Positions 53,243 to 61,552 of a DNA stretch of 64,000 nucleotides are shown here, piece by piece. The notes under the pieces were generated by a model. It worked only from the letters and a program-made list of their open reading frames with translations. It searched no databases and was not told the origin of the DNA. The position numbers and the translations under genes were made by a program. This DNA comes from CAYGDP01 sp964348665. GTDB taxonomy: Bacteria; Verrucomicrobiota; Verrucomicrobiia; Palsa-1439; CAYGDP01. The DNA lies in assembly GCA_964348665.1 (NCBI GenBank), contig CAYGDP010000011.1:1-64000 (forward strand), in the 5' to 3' direction. Positions within the stretch are counted from its first letter, which is position 1. Each line of letters opens with the position of its first letter.

Positions 53243-53380
53243 CATAACCAATCTCCTTTCGCGCCGAGACCTACCACAGACCAGACAAAAACACACGACC
53301 CATCACAAGGATCGCCTCGCAAACGCCGCGCATCACAATTTCTCCTCCAGTACCAAGCCGAAATACAACCGCCGCCTAGG

Positions 53381-53438
53381 CTTGCCCGCTGTGGTGTGTG
53401 GCGGGATCGAGACTTGCCCTGAGCGGAGTCGAAGGGTC
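53381..53438. repeat. Hairpin unit followed by CCCTGAGCG-type repeat
   Basis: GCTTGCCCGC, loop, GTGTGGCGGGATC is the same hairpin unit as at 26909-26960. It runs directly into CGAGACTTGCCCTGAGCGGA and GTCGAAGGGTCG, which matches 33654-33685 (inside the amidohydrolase gene) at all but two of about 32 positions. Confidence 0.7.
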
Positions 53439-53527
53439 GTTAAACTCAACAGCGCCTATCGTGGGCGAGCCGAAGGATGACCGGACGAGACAAGAAATGG
53501 TTTCATCCTGTCCATAAACCAGTACCA

Positions 53528-53547
53528 CCACACCTTGCAAGGTGTGG
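53528..53547. repeat. Perfect 20-bp palindrome CCACACCTTGCAAGGTGTGG
   Basis: Loop-free inverted repeat in the gene-poor spacer between the DUF4242 and DpnI-like genes. No promoter-like elements around it; it could be a binding site or the centre of a decayed mobile element. Confidence 0.5.
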
Positions 53548-53598
53548 AATAAGTTTCGACGCACGGCGGGGAGGATTTTCACCGCGGCGCGCACTCAA

Positions 53599-53712
53599 AA
53601 AACAATTGAGTTCTTCGAAAAAACCAGTCAGGAAAATGGTCGTGCGCCCTGTGACTGATCTACTAAAACATCTTATTCGATTTCTCCAAACGGTAATCTG
53701 AAATTCGACCAC
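53599..53712 (-). pseudogene. Possible RelE/HigB-type toxin remnant
   Basis: About 38 codons read VEFQITVWRNRIRCFSRSV then TGRTTIFLTGFFE, resembling the C-terminal half of HigB/Gp49-type toxins (W-x-L-R-x-x-x-x-R-x-x-Y/F, G-x-x-x-x-L-x-x-G-F-x-K/E-K-T). If the frame is shifted by one after FFE it reads EKTQLFF, closer still to the family's KKTQKTP. Downstream sequence has stops in that frame. No antitoxin seen. Confidence 0.25.
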
Positions 53713-53759
53713 AGCACGTTAGGAATCCTTGGACTCTACGACGCTTCTCCTGCGCGTGG

Positions 53760-54542
53760 TTAATGACTTGTCTGGCGAACCGCCCACACGCCCTTTTTGA
53801 CGTGCGTGAGAAAATCGCGGTCGCGCAAGACTTGAAGCTGCTGGCGGATTTTAGGAATTACGTTGCGATTATCGGGATGCAACTGCTGTAATTGTGGAGC
53901 GAAATTGTAAACGTCGTCGTTGGTGAATTGCTTCTTGCCGAGAGACCTGACGATTCGTAACACATCCAGCGTCCAGCCGCGTTCGAGCACGGAAAATCCC
54001 TCGAGCGCACGATTAAGCTGCCGAAATCTTTCCCGTACCTTTTGCGGTAAAACGACAGAGGAATTTTCAACGAGCGAAATCTTCGCATCGGCGGGGATAT
54101 TTTTTAGGACAATGTTGCAGCCCACCCAACCTGCGCGGCGGGCGCTCGCAGCCAGCGGCTTTCTTTTCTCAATTGCAGATGCGGAGAAAACAAAATGTGG
54201 GATAAGCATCAAGTTGCGGACGGTCCAACTAGGCAGATCGTAGTGCAGCACAAACAAGTTCGGCGTACGCTTTTCGTGAATTGCCCGCATCATGGCTTTG
54301 TAAGCCGCATCCACGATTTTATCTCCGATGGGCGAATTTTTACTTTTTAGTTGGAAGGGCAAATTGCAGCGCGGGCAGTTGTAATCTATTGCTTGAGTGT
54401 TAGCGGGAGAAGATTTCAAAGCGGGAGAAGTGCAATTTGGACAGTAGAAGTTGTCTTGTCCCCAGCTTTCGGTAACGACACGAGCTTGCTGTGTTGGACT
54501 CTTGTAATCGGTCGCCAAATCCGCAGACATTGAGAGATTCAT
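53760..54542 (-). CDS. DpnI-family (Dam-replacing) methyl-directed restriction endonuclease
   Basis: 260 residues, start ATG 54542. It aligns without gaps at the N-terminus with R.DpnI as I recall it: TDYKSPTQQARVVTESW against ETYKSNSQKARILTEDW, zinc cysteines at 34, 37, 56 and 59, Asp53 (AIDYNC), Lys66 (LKSK), then IEKRKPLA, ARRAGWVGCNI, and a C-terminal winged-helix domain (GWTLDVLRIV, IRQQLQVLRDRDFL) that reads methylated DNA. DpnI cuts GATC only when adenine-methylated (type IIM). Difference: the catalytic Glu64 is Gln here (PFQLKSK, codon CAA). QxK occurs in other PD-(D/E)xK nucleases, so activity is possible but not certain. No Dam methylase nearby; a broken XRE gene lies 78 bp upstream, divergent. 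Confidence 0.88.
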   Translation of the reverse strand: MNLSMSADLATDYKSPTQQARVVTESWGQDNFYCPNCTSPALKSSPANTQAIDYNCPRCNLPFQLKSKNSPIGDKIVDAAYKAMMRAIHEKRTPNLFVLHYDLPSWTVRNLMLIPHFVFSASAIEKRKPLAASARRAGWVGCNIVLKNIPADAKISLVENSSVVLPQKVRERFRQLNRALEGFSVLERGWTLDVLRIVRSLGKKQFTNDDVYNFAPQLQQLHPDNRNVIPKIRQQLQVLRDRDFLTHVKKGVWAVRQTSH

Positions 54543-54620
54543 CAGTGACGATTAGATCATTGCCACGCAATCCGTTCAACACGTTTTTGCAGAAACTCTT
54601 TTTCGAGAACCGGATAATGT

Positions 54621-54817
54621 ATGCGGCTTGGAGAATCAATTTGACGCATCCGAAGGCGCGCTCACCTTTCCAAAAAAAATATGCGGAATTGGCCGGCCTT
54701 CATCACAATTTAGTCGATGAGGTTGAACGCGGTGAAAAGACAATTTCGATTGATTCCCTTTTCCGCGTCGCCAAGGCGCTTGGGGTACCGCTCTGGAAGC
54801 TTGTCCAGAAAATCTGA
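54621..54817 (+). pseudogene. XRE-type helix-turn-helix regulator, broken by stop and frameshift
   Basis: From ATG 54621 the frame reads MRLGESI, TGA, then RIRRRAHLSKK up to a run of eight A (54672-54679). Adding one A restores frame to KYAELAGLHHNLVDEVERG and on through ISIDSLFRVAKALGVPLWKL, stop at 54815-54817. Together this is a complete small XRE/C-protein-type repressor of about 66 residues (LGExIRRxRxxxxLSQExxAExAGLH pattern), interrupted by one nonsense codon (probably CGA or TGG to TGA) and a one-base deletion. It is divergent from the DpnI-like gene, as expected of a controller protein. Confidence 0.75.
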
Positions 54818-55030
54818 TTGGCAGCGAAGAGGCACAAATTCAGAGTTTTTTACCCGCGAAATACACGAAAAGTCGCGAAAAGCGCAATGGAGAGAGATCG
54901 TTTGCCCGCTAAAAACGCGAGTCAACGCGAAAACTGTTTTGCCTCTTCCATTTCGCGTGTTTCGCGGGATTCAATTGCTGACTTCAATTTTGTGATGGCG
55001 GCTGCCGCCGCCCGCGACTAGAATGCCACC
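54818..55030. repeat. Spacer with CGCGAAA-type inverted repeat
   Basis: 213 bp without a gene. ACCCGCGAAATACACGAAA (about 54850) and its near-complement TTTCGCGTGTTTCGCGGGA (about 54952) are imperfect inverted repeats about 100 bp apart, with an AAGTCGCGAAAAGCGC between. The same style of low-complexity repeat is seen in other spacers. It may also serve as a transcript hairpin before the next gene. Confidence 0.45.
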
Positions 55031-58000
55031 ATGCGTTTGTGGATGGCATTGGGTTTCTGTTTTGTAGCGACCGCGGGCGCGGTCGAGAAATGGGCGGACG
55101 CCAAACTTCCCGTGTCCGATGGGTTGGAGCTATGGCTGGATGCGTCGCGACTCGCCGGGAAGGAACAATCTCCCATTACGGTTTGGCCTGATGCGAGTGG
55201 TCACAAGCGTGACCTCAGGCAATCTAGCGCGACAGCACAACCGATTCAACGAATCGAGAAATCAGGACGCGAGCAATCCCGCTTTGTGCGTTTCGACGGC
55301 ACGGACGATTTTCTGGCGGTAACAAACGCGGCACGTTCCGTTGAAGCGACAACGATTTTCATCGTCGGAGCACCACGGTCCAATCCCGGCGGGTTTCGCG
55401 CGCTGCTCTCTGCAAACGAAGTCGGCAAGAACGATTATGCGACCGGGATCAACATCGATCATGGATTCGAGGGCGGATTTCGATTCGACCGCCTAAATAT
55501 CGAAGGCGCGGGGATGGGCGGCCAGAAAAATCTGGCGAAAGGCGCGCATGACTTCGGCGCGTTTCACGTGTTCGCAATCACGTCGGCAACAAACGAAACC
55601 GGCACGAAGCTTTTCGTGGATGGAAAGTTGGCGGGAAATCGTCCACGGACGGCGAATCCGATGCGGTTCGATGAGATTCGTGTCGGCGCGCGGTACTACA
55701 GCAACACGCCGTCGCCACCCACGCCCAGCGGGTTTTGGCACGGCGACTTGGCCGAGGTGCTGGTGTATGGCCGCGCGCTTACCGATGACGAACGCCAAAG
55801 CATTGAGAATTACTTACAAACGAAACACGCTGCGTTGCTGCAGAGGAAAGGGTTGCCACCAGAAGAGATTATCCAACCGCTTGTGGGCGGATTTACGGTG
55901 CGTGAATTGCCTTTGCGCGTGACGCACATCAATGCGCTGCGCTATGCGCCCGATGGACGGCTTTTCGCGGCGGGGTACGATGGGCGGATTCACGTGCTTC
56001 GCGACACTGACGGCGATGGCCTGGAGGATCGTGTGGAGGAGTTTTGGTATCGGCGAACGATTCGCACACCAATCGGGGTGGTGGTGCGGCCCGACGGGCT
56101 GTACGTCGCATCGAACGGCAAAATATCGCGGCTGCGTGACACCGACAATGATGGGAAGGCAGATATCGAAGATGTCGTGGTGAGCGGATGGGTCAAGGAC
56201 GATGGCACGACGGGCGGGGGCGTGGACGCGATGGGGTTGGCAATTGACAAGGATGGCAATTTATATTTCGGGCTTGGCACCGCGGATTACTCGAATGCGT
56301 ACCGGGTCAAGGATGGCAAAGCACGCTACGACATTCGCAGTGAGCGCGGGACGATCCTAAAAGTTGCGCCGGATTTCAAGACCCGCGAGATTTTTTGCAC
56401 GGGCATTCGGATGCCATATGCGCTGGCATTCAACCGTCTCGGCGATCTTTTCAATACCGATCAGGAAGGGGCGACGTGGCTGCCCAATGGCAATCCGCTC
56501 GACGAACTGAACCATATTATAAAAGGACGGCACTATGGTTTCCCCTATCGTCACCCTCAATATCTGCCTGATGTATTGGACGAACCAACCGTGGTCGGGT
56601 TCGGGCCGCAGCATCAATCCACGTGCGGACTGGTTTTCAACGAATCGAGCGCAACGCAAAAGCTATTTGGCCCACGCGAATGGGACGGCAACGCGTTCGT
56701 AACGGGCGAATCTCGCGGCAAAATCTGGCGCACACAACTCGTAAAAACGCCCAGTGGTTATGTTGGTAAACCAACGCTATTTCTCTCGTCGCGGATGTTG
56801 TTGATTGACAACACGATTTCGCCCGCCGGTGATTTGGTGTTTTGCTGCCATAGCGGTCCGCCGGATTGGGGCACAGGTCCGCAAGGGTTTGGTAAACTTT
56901 TTAAGGTTTCTTACACCGACAAACGCGCACCGCAACCGATTGCCGCCTGGAGCGCGAGCCCCATGGAAGTCCGCGTCGCATTCGATCGTCCCTTGAATGC
57001 CTCCATTGCCCAGGAAGCGTCCAGGGCGACAATTGAGTTTGGCGAATATGTCGGCGCAGCGGACCGGCTTGAAGTGCTCAAGCCGCCGTATGAGGTTCTC
57101 AACGCGCAAGCCGGCGCGAATCGTGGCAAGCTGCGCGTTGCGGGCGCGAAACTATCGGCCGACAAGCGCACCCTGATACTCGCCACCGATCCACATCCCG
57201 CGCAAGCAACCTACGCGCTCACACTTCCAAACGTGCGGGGCGCGACGATGGACATGGATTACAATCTGTGCGGCGTGGAAGCGGCGTGGCAACCAGAACG
57301 ACCTGTCCCAGTCACCAGTCACGAGTCTCCTGTCACGAAATTCTGGCTGCCGCATTTGGATTTCAATGTGAACCGCGCTCTCACCGCAGGCTCGACAGAG
57401 CACGAGCAGCTTGAAAAATTTATCATGAAAAAGGGTGTCCTAACTTTGGTCACGAAACTCCAGCTTCCCAAAGGTAAGGTGACACTGCGGTTCTTTTCGA
57501 ATGCGCATATCCAAATCGGATTCGACACAATTACGATCCTGACGGGTGTAACAACGACTGAATTAAGTTCAGATGGTCAGCCATCTGATATGCAAGTCAG
57601 CTTCAAGACTGGCGAGGGTGACTCACGGCTTACTCTCAATGTTTCCTATCACACTGACACCGACCCGACCGAGCGGCCGATTCCGCTAAACGCACTGCTG
57701 TTGCCATGGGCGCCGCCGCGTCCGCCACCGACACCGGTGCCGAGTAATACGCGTCTGGAGCTGGCAGGGGGCGACTGGAAACGCGGCGAGCAGATTTATT
57801 ACGGCGACGAAGCGAAATGCGGCACCTGCCATACCATTCGCGGCAAAGGCGGGCGGGTCGGCCCGGATTTGTCGAATCTCGCCCACCGCGATGTCGCCTC
57901 GATTCTGCGCGACATCGTCGAGCCAAACGCGATGCTCAATCCCGATTATGTTCCGTACACGGTCGCGCTGCACAAGGGCGAGCCGCTGGACGGATTGGTG

Positions 58001-58942
58001 CGCGCCGAGGGCGCGGACAAAATCCGCGTGGTGGATGTGACTGCGAAGGAAACGATTGTCGCGATGAAGGATGTGCGTGAGATGCATCCGCGCTCGGTCT
58101 CGATCATGCCCGAAGGATTCAAAGCACTCGGAGACGCGAAGTTGCGCGACCTGATGCTCTTTCTCACCAGCGCCGCGCCGCCGTATCGCAGCCGGGCAGA
58201 AGTGGACGCGTCGTTAAAGACGTTAAAAACGGAGAAAAGTTTAAAAACGAGGCCGTTGAACATTGTGCTCGTCGCCAGCGTGCAAGACCATGGGCCAGCC
58301 GAGCATGATTATCCGGCGTGGCAACGTCATTGGAAGGAGTTGCTGTCGAAAGCCACCGACGTGACCGTGACGACCGCGTGGAAATGGCCGAAGGCTGACC
58401 AATGGCAGTCGGCTGACCTAGTCGTCTTTTATTTTTGGAATCACGAATGGTCGGCGGCGCAACTGAAAGATCTCGACGATTACCTAGCGCGCGGCGGCGG
58501 TCTGGTCGCGCTCCACTCGGCGACGATTCACGACAAAGAACCGACCATCCTCGCGCAGCGGATCGGACTGGCATTTCAACCCGGGAAGTCGAAATACCGG
58601 CACGGCCCGCTCGATTTGAAGATCATCGCGCCGAAAGATCATCCCATCATGCGCGGATTAACCGAGTTTCATCTGATTGACGAAACGTATTGGCCTATGT
58701 TCGGCGACATGGGTAAGATTGAAGTACTCGCGACAGCGGTGGAAGAGGGAAAAGAATGGCCGATGGTTTGGACAAATCAAGCTGGAAAAGGGCGCGTCTT
58801 TTCAACCTTGCTAGGGCACTATGCATGGACGTATGACGATCCCCTGTTCCGCTTGATGGTATTACGCGGAATGGCGTGGGCGGTGGGTGAACCAAGTGAA
58901 CGATTTAACATGCTCATCACCGAAGGTGTGCAGTTGAAGTAA
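55031..58942 (+). CDS. Secreted LamG / membrane-dehydrogenase / cytochrome c / ThuA fusion
   Basis: 1303 residues with signal peptide (MRLWMALGFCFVATAGA). Order: LamG/concanavalin-type domain about 25-270 (GLELWLDASRL, FDGTDDFLAV, DGKLAGNRP, GDLAEVLVYGRALTDDERQ); verrucomicrobial/planctomycete membrane-dehydrogenase propeller about 280-700 (LRYAPDGRLFAAGYDG, DTDGDGLED, NTDQEGATWLP, GFPYRHP); a middle beta region; c-type heme site CGTCH at 930-934 in a PVC-type cytochrome domain (GPDLSNLAHRDVASILRDIVEPNA, in parts); ThuA glutamine-amidotransferase-like domain about 1075-1300 (VFYFWNHEW, GGGLVALHSATIHD). Probably oxidises a sugar-like substrate outside the cytoplasm. A repeat-encoded segment VPVTSHESPVTK lies about residue 760. 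Confidence 0.88.
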   Translation: MRLWMALGFCFVATAGAVEKWADAKLPVSDGLELWLDASRLAGKEQSPITVWPDASGHKRDLRQSSATAQPIQRIEKSGREQSRFVRFDGTDDFLAVTNAARSVEATTIFIVGAPRSNPGGFRALLSANEVGKNDYATGINIDHGFEGGFRFDRLNIEGAGMGGQKNLAKGAHDFGAFHVFAITSATNETGTKLFVDGKLAGNRPRTANPMRFDEIRVGARYYSNTPSPPTPSGFWHGDLAEVLVYGRALTDDERQSIENYLQTKHAALLQRKGLPPEEIIQPLVGGFTVRELPLRVTHINALRYAPDGRLFAAGYDGRIHVLRDTDGDGLEDRVEEFWYRRTIRTPIGVVVRPDGLYVASNGKISRLRDTDNDGKADIEDVVVSGWVKDDGTTGGGVDAMGLAIDKDGNLYFGLGTADYSNAYRVKDGKARYDIRSERGTILKVAPDFKTREIFCTGIRMPYALAFNRLGDLFNTDQEGATWLPNGNPLDELNHIIKGRHYGFPYRHPQYLPDVLDEPTVVGFGPQHQSTCGLVFNESSATQKLFGPREWDGNAFVTGESRGKIWRTQLVKTPSGYVGKPTLFLSSRMLLIDNTISPAGDLVFCCHSGPPDWGTGPQGFGKLFKVSYTDKRAPQPIAAWSASPMEVRVAFDRPLNASIAQEASRATIEFGEYVGAADRLEVLKPPYEVLNAQAGANRGKLRVAGAKLSADKRTLILATDPHPAQATYALTLPNVRGATMDMDYNLCGVEAAWQPERPVPVTSHESPVTKFWLPHLDFNVNRALTAGSTEHEQLEKFIMKKGVLTLVTKLQLPKGKVTLRFFSNAHIQIGFDTITILTGVTTTELSSDGQPSDMQVSFKTGEGDSRLTLNVSYHTDTDPTERPIPLNALLLPWAPPRPPPTPVPSNTRLELAGGDWKRGEQIYYGDEAKCGTCHTIRGKGGRVGPDLSNLAHRDVASILRDIVEPNAMLNPDYVPYTVALHKGEPLDGLVRAEGADKIRVVDVTAKETIVAMKDVREMHPRSVSIMPEGFKALGDAKLRDLMLFLTSAAPPYRSRAEVDASLKTLKTEKSLKTRPLNIVLVASVQDHGPAEHDYPAWQRHWKELLSKATDVTVTTAWKWPKADQWQSADLVVFYFWNHEWSAAQLKDLDDYLARGGGLVALHSATIHDKEPTILAQRIGLAFQPGKSKYRHGPLDLKIIAPKDHPIMRGLTEFHLIDETYWPMFGDMGKIEVLATAVEEGKEWPMVWTNQAGKGRVFSTLLGHYAWTYDDPLFRLMVLRGMAWAVGEPSERFNMLITEGVQLK

Positions 58943-58999
58943 TGGATTCAACGTCGAACGCGGTAGTGATTACAAGAGACTGTATTTCCCTCGTGGTGA

Positions 59000-60340
59000 T
59001 TACCCAATGCGTCGTTCCGTCCAACGGCGGATGATCCAGGCGGCGAGTTGTTGCGGCGGTTGTTCGCCAGTTTCGCGGAATGTTTTCAACAACCAGAAGC
59101 ACGGCAAGACACCGAGGCCTCCTATCAGAAAGAGCCAGTGATACCGGGAAAATTCTAAGCCGGCGATTCGGAGCGGGCCAGCATGCTCGGCCACGTAGCC
59201 GCCGAGGACGGACCCGAGTGCTCCGGTCAACCCGAACAATACCCACGCAATCGCGAATTTCATCGTTCGCGCTGCCGGTTGGGGGAGAGAATACCAAAGC
59301 ACTTGGATGGAAACAACAAAGGCAGCGCCGAAAAATCCAGCCAGGGCCCAGTGCAACGGCGCCAGCCACACGACCGTCTCGGGCGTGTACCCAAAGAAAA
59401 CCAGCGGCGAGAGGACTTGTCCCCAGAGCGCCCACCAAAACAGGGCTTTCGCGCCAAATCGCCGAGCCAATGCTCCAAACCACCGGCTACACAATGCCGT
59501 CGTGAGCGCCGCAAGCGCTCCCAGCACTCCCAAGAAGGTCAGATCCAGTTTCAGCTCTGTCTTGAACCACGCAAACTGAAACGATTGATAAATGCCGATG
59601 ACCAGCATGAACCAGCTATGCATCGCCAAAAACCACAGGTAATTGCGTTCGCTCATTGCTTCGCGAACTAACTCGCCGATTTGATGGATCCCGGTGTCGT
59701 TGCGCGCCGTGTCCGACAAACGAAACAAAAGCGCCCACTGGACAAAAAAACAGAAAATTCCGAGCGCGAACAGGATCACCAACGCACGAATCAAGGCCGC
59801 GGATTCGCCCAGTGCCGATTTGTCCACCAACCATCCCCCCACTAAAACCACCGTGCCGCCAGTCAGGGCAGCCCAAAAACCGTGCTTGCCGAAAAATGTT
59901 CCTTTCTCCTCGTCTTTCACCGCATCGCTGAACCACGAATCCCAGGACGGAGTACGCAAATGAAAAATCGCCGCGCTTGCTGTCGTGGCCGCAATGAAAA
60001 CCACCAGCGCGAATTCGCCCCGGTCTGTACGGCCCGCTGCCCACCATCCTGTTGCCAGGATAGGCACCCAACAGAGCAAACGCAACCCATCGCACCAGAG
60101 CAACAAACGGCGGCGGCTCATTGTTCGCTCCGCCCATACCGCGCCAGCGAATTGTGCTGCCATCGCCAGGGACGGAAGCGCGCCTGCCCACCCGAGCGTT
60201 AGGTCGGTCGCGCCGAGTTCTTTGAGGTAATAAACGATGAACTGCTGCGATAGAAACGAAAACGCCGTGATTCGCCAGACCCACGCCACCAGCGCATTAT
60301 GCTGTTCGCGTGCATTCCAATGCGTCGGAGTCTGGCTCAT
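59000..60340 (-). CDS. MFS transporter
   Basis: 446 residues from ATG 60340 (MSQTPTHWNAREQ). The longer start at 60355 would overlap the tRNA-Glu CCA end, so it is rejected. About twelve hydrophobic helices: VWRITAFSFLSQQFIVYYLK, WAGALPSLAMAAQFAGAVWA, a central polar loop with SWFSDAVKDEEKGTFFGKHGF (D-x-x-x-x-E-x-R/K-G type), then IGELVREAMSERNYLW and the second half. The SDAVxxExxGxxFGxR pattern is that of bacterial MFS proteins of unclear substrate. Transcribed toward the ThuA fusion gene, convergent. Confidence 0.85.
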   Translation of the reverse strand: MSQTPTHWNAREQHNALVAWVWRITAFSFLSQQFIVYYLKELGATDLTLGWAGALPSLAMAAQFAGAVWAERTMSRRRLLLWCDGLRLLCWVPILATGWWAAGRTDRGEFALVVFIAATTASAAIFHLRTPSWDSWFSDAVKDEEKGTFFGKHGFWAALTGGTVVLVGGWLVDKSALGESAALIRALVILFALGIFCFFVQWALLFRLSDTARNDTGIHQIGELVREAMSERNYLWFLAMHSWFMLVIGIYQSFQFAWFKTELKLDLTFLGVLGALAALTTALCSRWFGALARRFGAKALFWWALWGQVLSPLVFFGYTPETVVWLAPLHWALAGFFGAAFVVSIQVLWYSLPQPAARTMKFAIAWVLFGLTGALGSVLGGYVAEHAGPLRIAGLEFSRYHWLFLIGGLGVLPCFWLLKTFRETGEQPPQQLAAWIIRRWTERRIG

Positions 60341-60354
60341 GGGGAAAACGAACA

Positions 60355-60430
60355 TGGCGCCCCGTAGGGGAATCGAACCCCTGTTTCGTGGATGAGAACC
60401 ACGCGTCCTGGGCCACTAGACGAACAGGGC
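60355..60430 (-). tRNA. tRNA-Glu (anticodon CTC)
   Basis: Minus-strand cloverleaf: acceptor GCCCTGT/ACGGGGC (one T-G pair), D arm GTC/GAC, anticodon stem CGTGG/CCACG with loop TTCTCAT (CTC reads GAG), T arm AGGGG-TTCGATT-CCCCT, encoded CCA (TGG on the plus strand at 60355-60357). Confidence 0.97.
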
Positions 60431-60606
60431 AAGCGCACCGACTATATAACCCGCTCGTCCGGAAAAGTAAAGGATGGGACGCACGCTTGGGCTGGCCAAA
60501 ATCGATTCAGCCCTCCCGGCAGCGCTTCTCCAATATTTCTTCTCCTCGTACCAGAGGGAATTACGACAAGTCGCCCGAGCGCAGTTGCTAGGGTCTGTCA
60601 ATCGGT

Positions 60607-61071
60607 TTATGACATCGCGCACAAACTCGATGGCGCAACGAGATCGTATGGACTGGTTTCCTCACGATTGATTGGTGAAACTCGACGTGACGAAGATCCG
60701 GCCGGGTTTAGCATTCGTGCAACTGCCTTGCTAAGTAGCGACGGATCCACTGGCTTCCGAAAGAACGACCGCGAACCTGTGCAGTAAATCTCCCGCAGAC
60801 ATTCCGCCGTTATAGATTCGGCGCAGACAATTATCGGCAATTCAGGAAACGATTCTCCGACAACCCGAAAGAATCCAATGGAATCCTGATGAGCCATGGA
60901 TAAGTCCGTAATCAATAGGTCCGGTGGTAACGTCGACCAGTAGAGGTACCCCATCGCCCGCGTTGCGTCCGGCACAATCACTACGCGGTGTCCAGCTTCT
61001 TCGAATCGAATACCTAGCTCTACAGCCGATACGAAATCGTCATCCGCAATCAGTATCATTTTTGAATTCAC
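60607..61071 (-). CDS. Receiver-only response regulator (paralogue of the gene at 62046)
   Basis: 154 residues from GTG 61071 (read VNSKMILIADDD), supported by AAAGGAGA seven bases upstream and by alignment with the paralogue's MDSKLILIADSD. One receiver domain: ADDD acidic pocket, TDLS with the phosphoacceptor Asp, CAES, and RKPV with the conserved Lys. No output domain; a 25-residue polar tail. It keeps all phosphorylation residues. About 60% identical by eye to the 62046-62519 gene, with which it shares GHRVVIVPDATRAMGYLY. No histidine kinase is adjacent. Confidence 0.86.
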   Translation of the reverse strand: MNSKMILIADDDFVSAVELGIRFEEAGHRVVIVPDATRAMGYLYWSTLPPDLLITDLSMAHQDSIGFFRVVGESFPELPIIVCAESITAECLREIYCTGSRSFFRKPVDPSLLSKAVARMLNPAGSSSRRVSPINREETSPYDLVAPSSLCAMS

Positions 61072-61552
61072 AGATAATCTCCTTTCTTGGATCAGCAGAC
61101 AGCAATCAACATGCCAACCCGGTCGAGGCTGATTTTTGTGCTTACGGAACAGGATTCGCGGGGGAAGCTCCACGCCAAAGTGTCATTTTCCAAGCGTTTC
61201 ACAGTCAATATGGCAGAAAGATATTACGGCCTCAGGAAGATTTCTTTCGATGCGATGCAGAGAGAAAGGATGTCGTCAGAGTTTTCTCGCGACCTGAATC
61301 GACGCTTCGCCGTGGAGAGAACTCTCAAAACAACCCGCCGTCGTCAAATCGGTCACACCGTTTACTCCCCGAAGCCTTCCTTGCGAAACCGCTCCATAAG
61401 CACCAAAATCCCTTCGCGTGCTTCAAAAGCACCCGACGAAATCCGTTGAACTACGATCACCGATGACGTGTATCGTCTACAGGTGTACCGCAAGCAGTAT
61501 CAATAACTTAATTAGACCAGATGAAAGTTTTCCGTACGACTTGTAGCTTCAG
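61072..61552. other. 481-bp spacer between response regulators
   Basis: No gene can be supported. On the minus strand a 43-codon frame with a TTG start (about 61493 to 61362) ends SSGAFEAREGILVLMERF and RKEGFGE; it has protein-like composition but matches nothing I know and may be the tail of a lost gene. A plus-strand frame of 120 codons (61087-61449) has low-quality, Arg/Ser-rich composition and is taken as its shadow. Confidence 0.35.

Larger units (their letters stand above)
53243..53759. other. 517-bp spacer with repeats and a toxin-like remnant
   Basis: No intact gene. It contains a GCTTGCCCGC...GGCGGG hairpin (53381-53406), a CGAGACTTGCCCTGAGCG-type repeat (53407-53438) also found inside the amidohydrolase gene, a perfect 20-bp palindrome (53528-53547) and, on the minus strand near 53599-53712, a RelE/HigB-like relic. 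The density of repeats marks this as a site of repeated insertion or decay. Confidence 0.6.

Noticed and set aside
53477..53701. Plus-strand 74-codon frame in the repeat spacer
   Set aside because: Complement of the toxin-like relic and contains the 20-bp palindrome in coding sense; no start signal.
61087..61449. Plus-strand 120-codon frame between response regulators
   Set aside because: Poor composition and no start signal; an opposite-strand short frame looks better but is also unproven.
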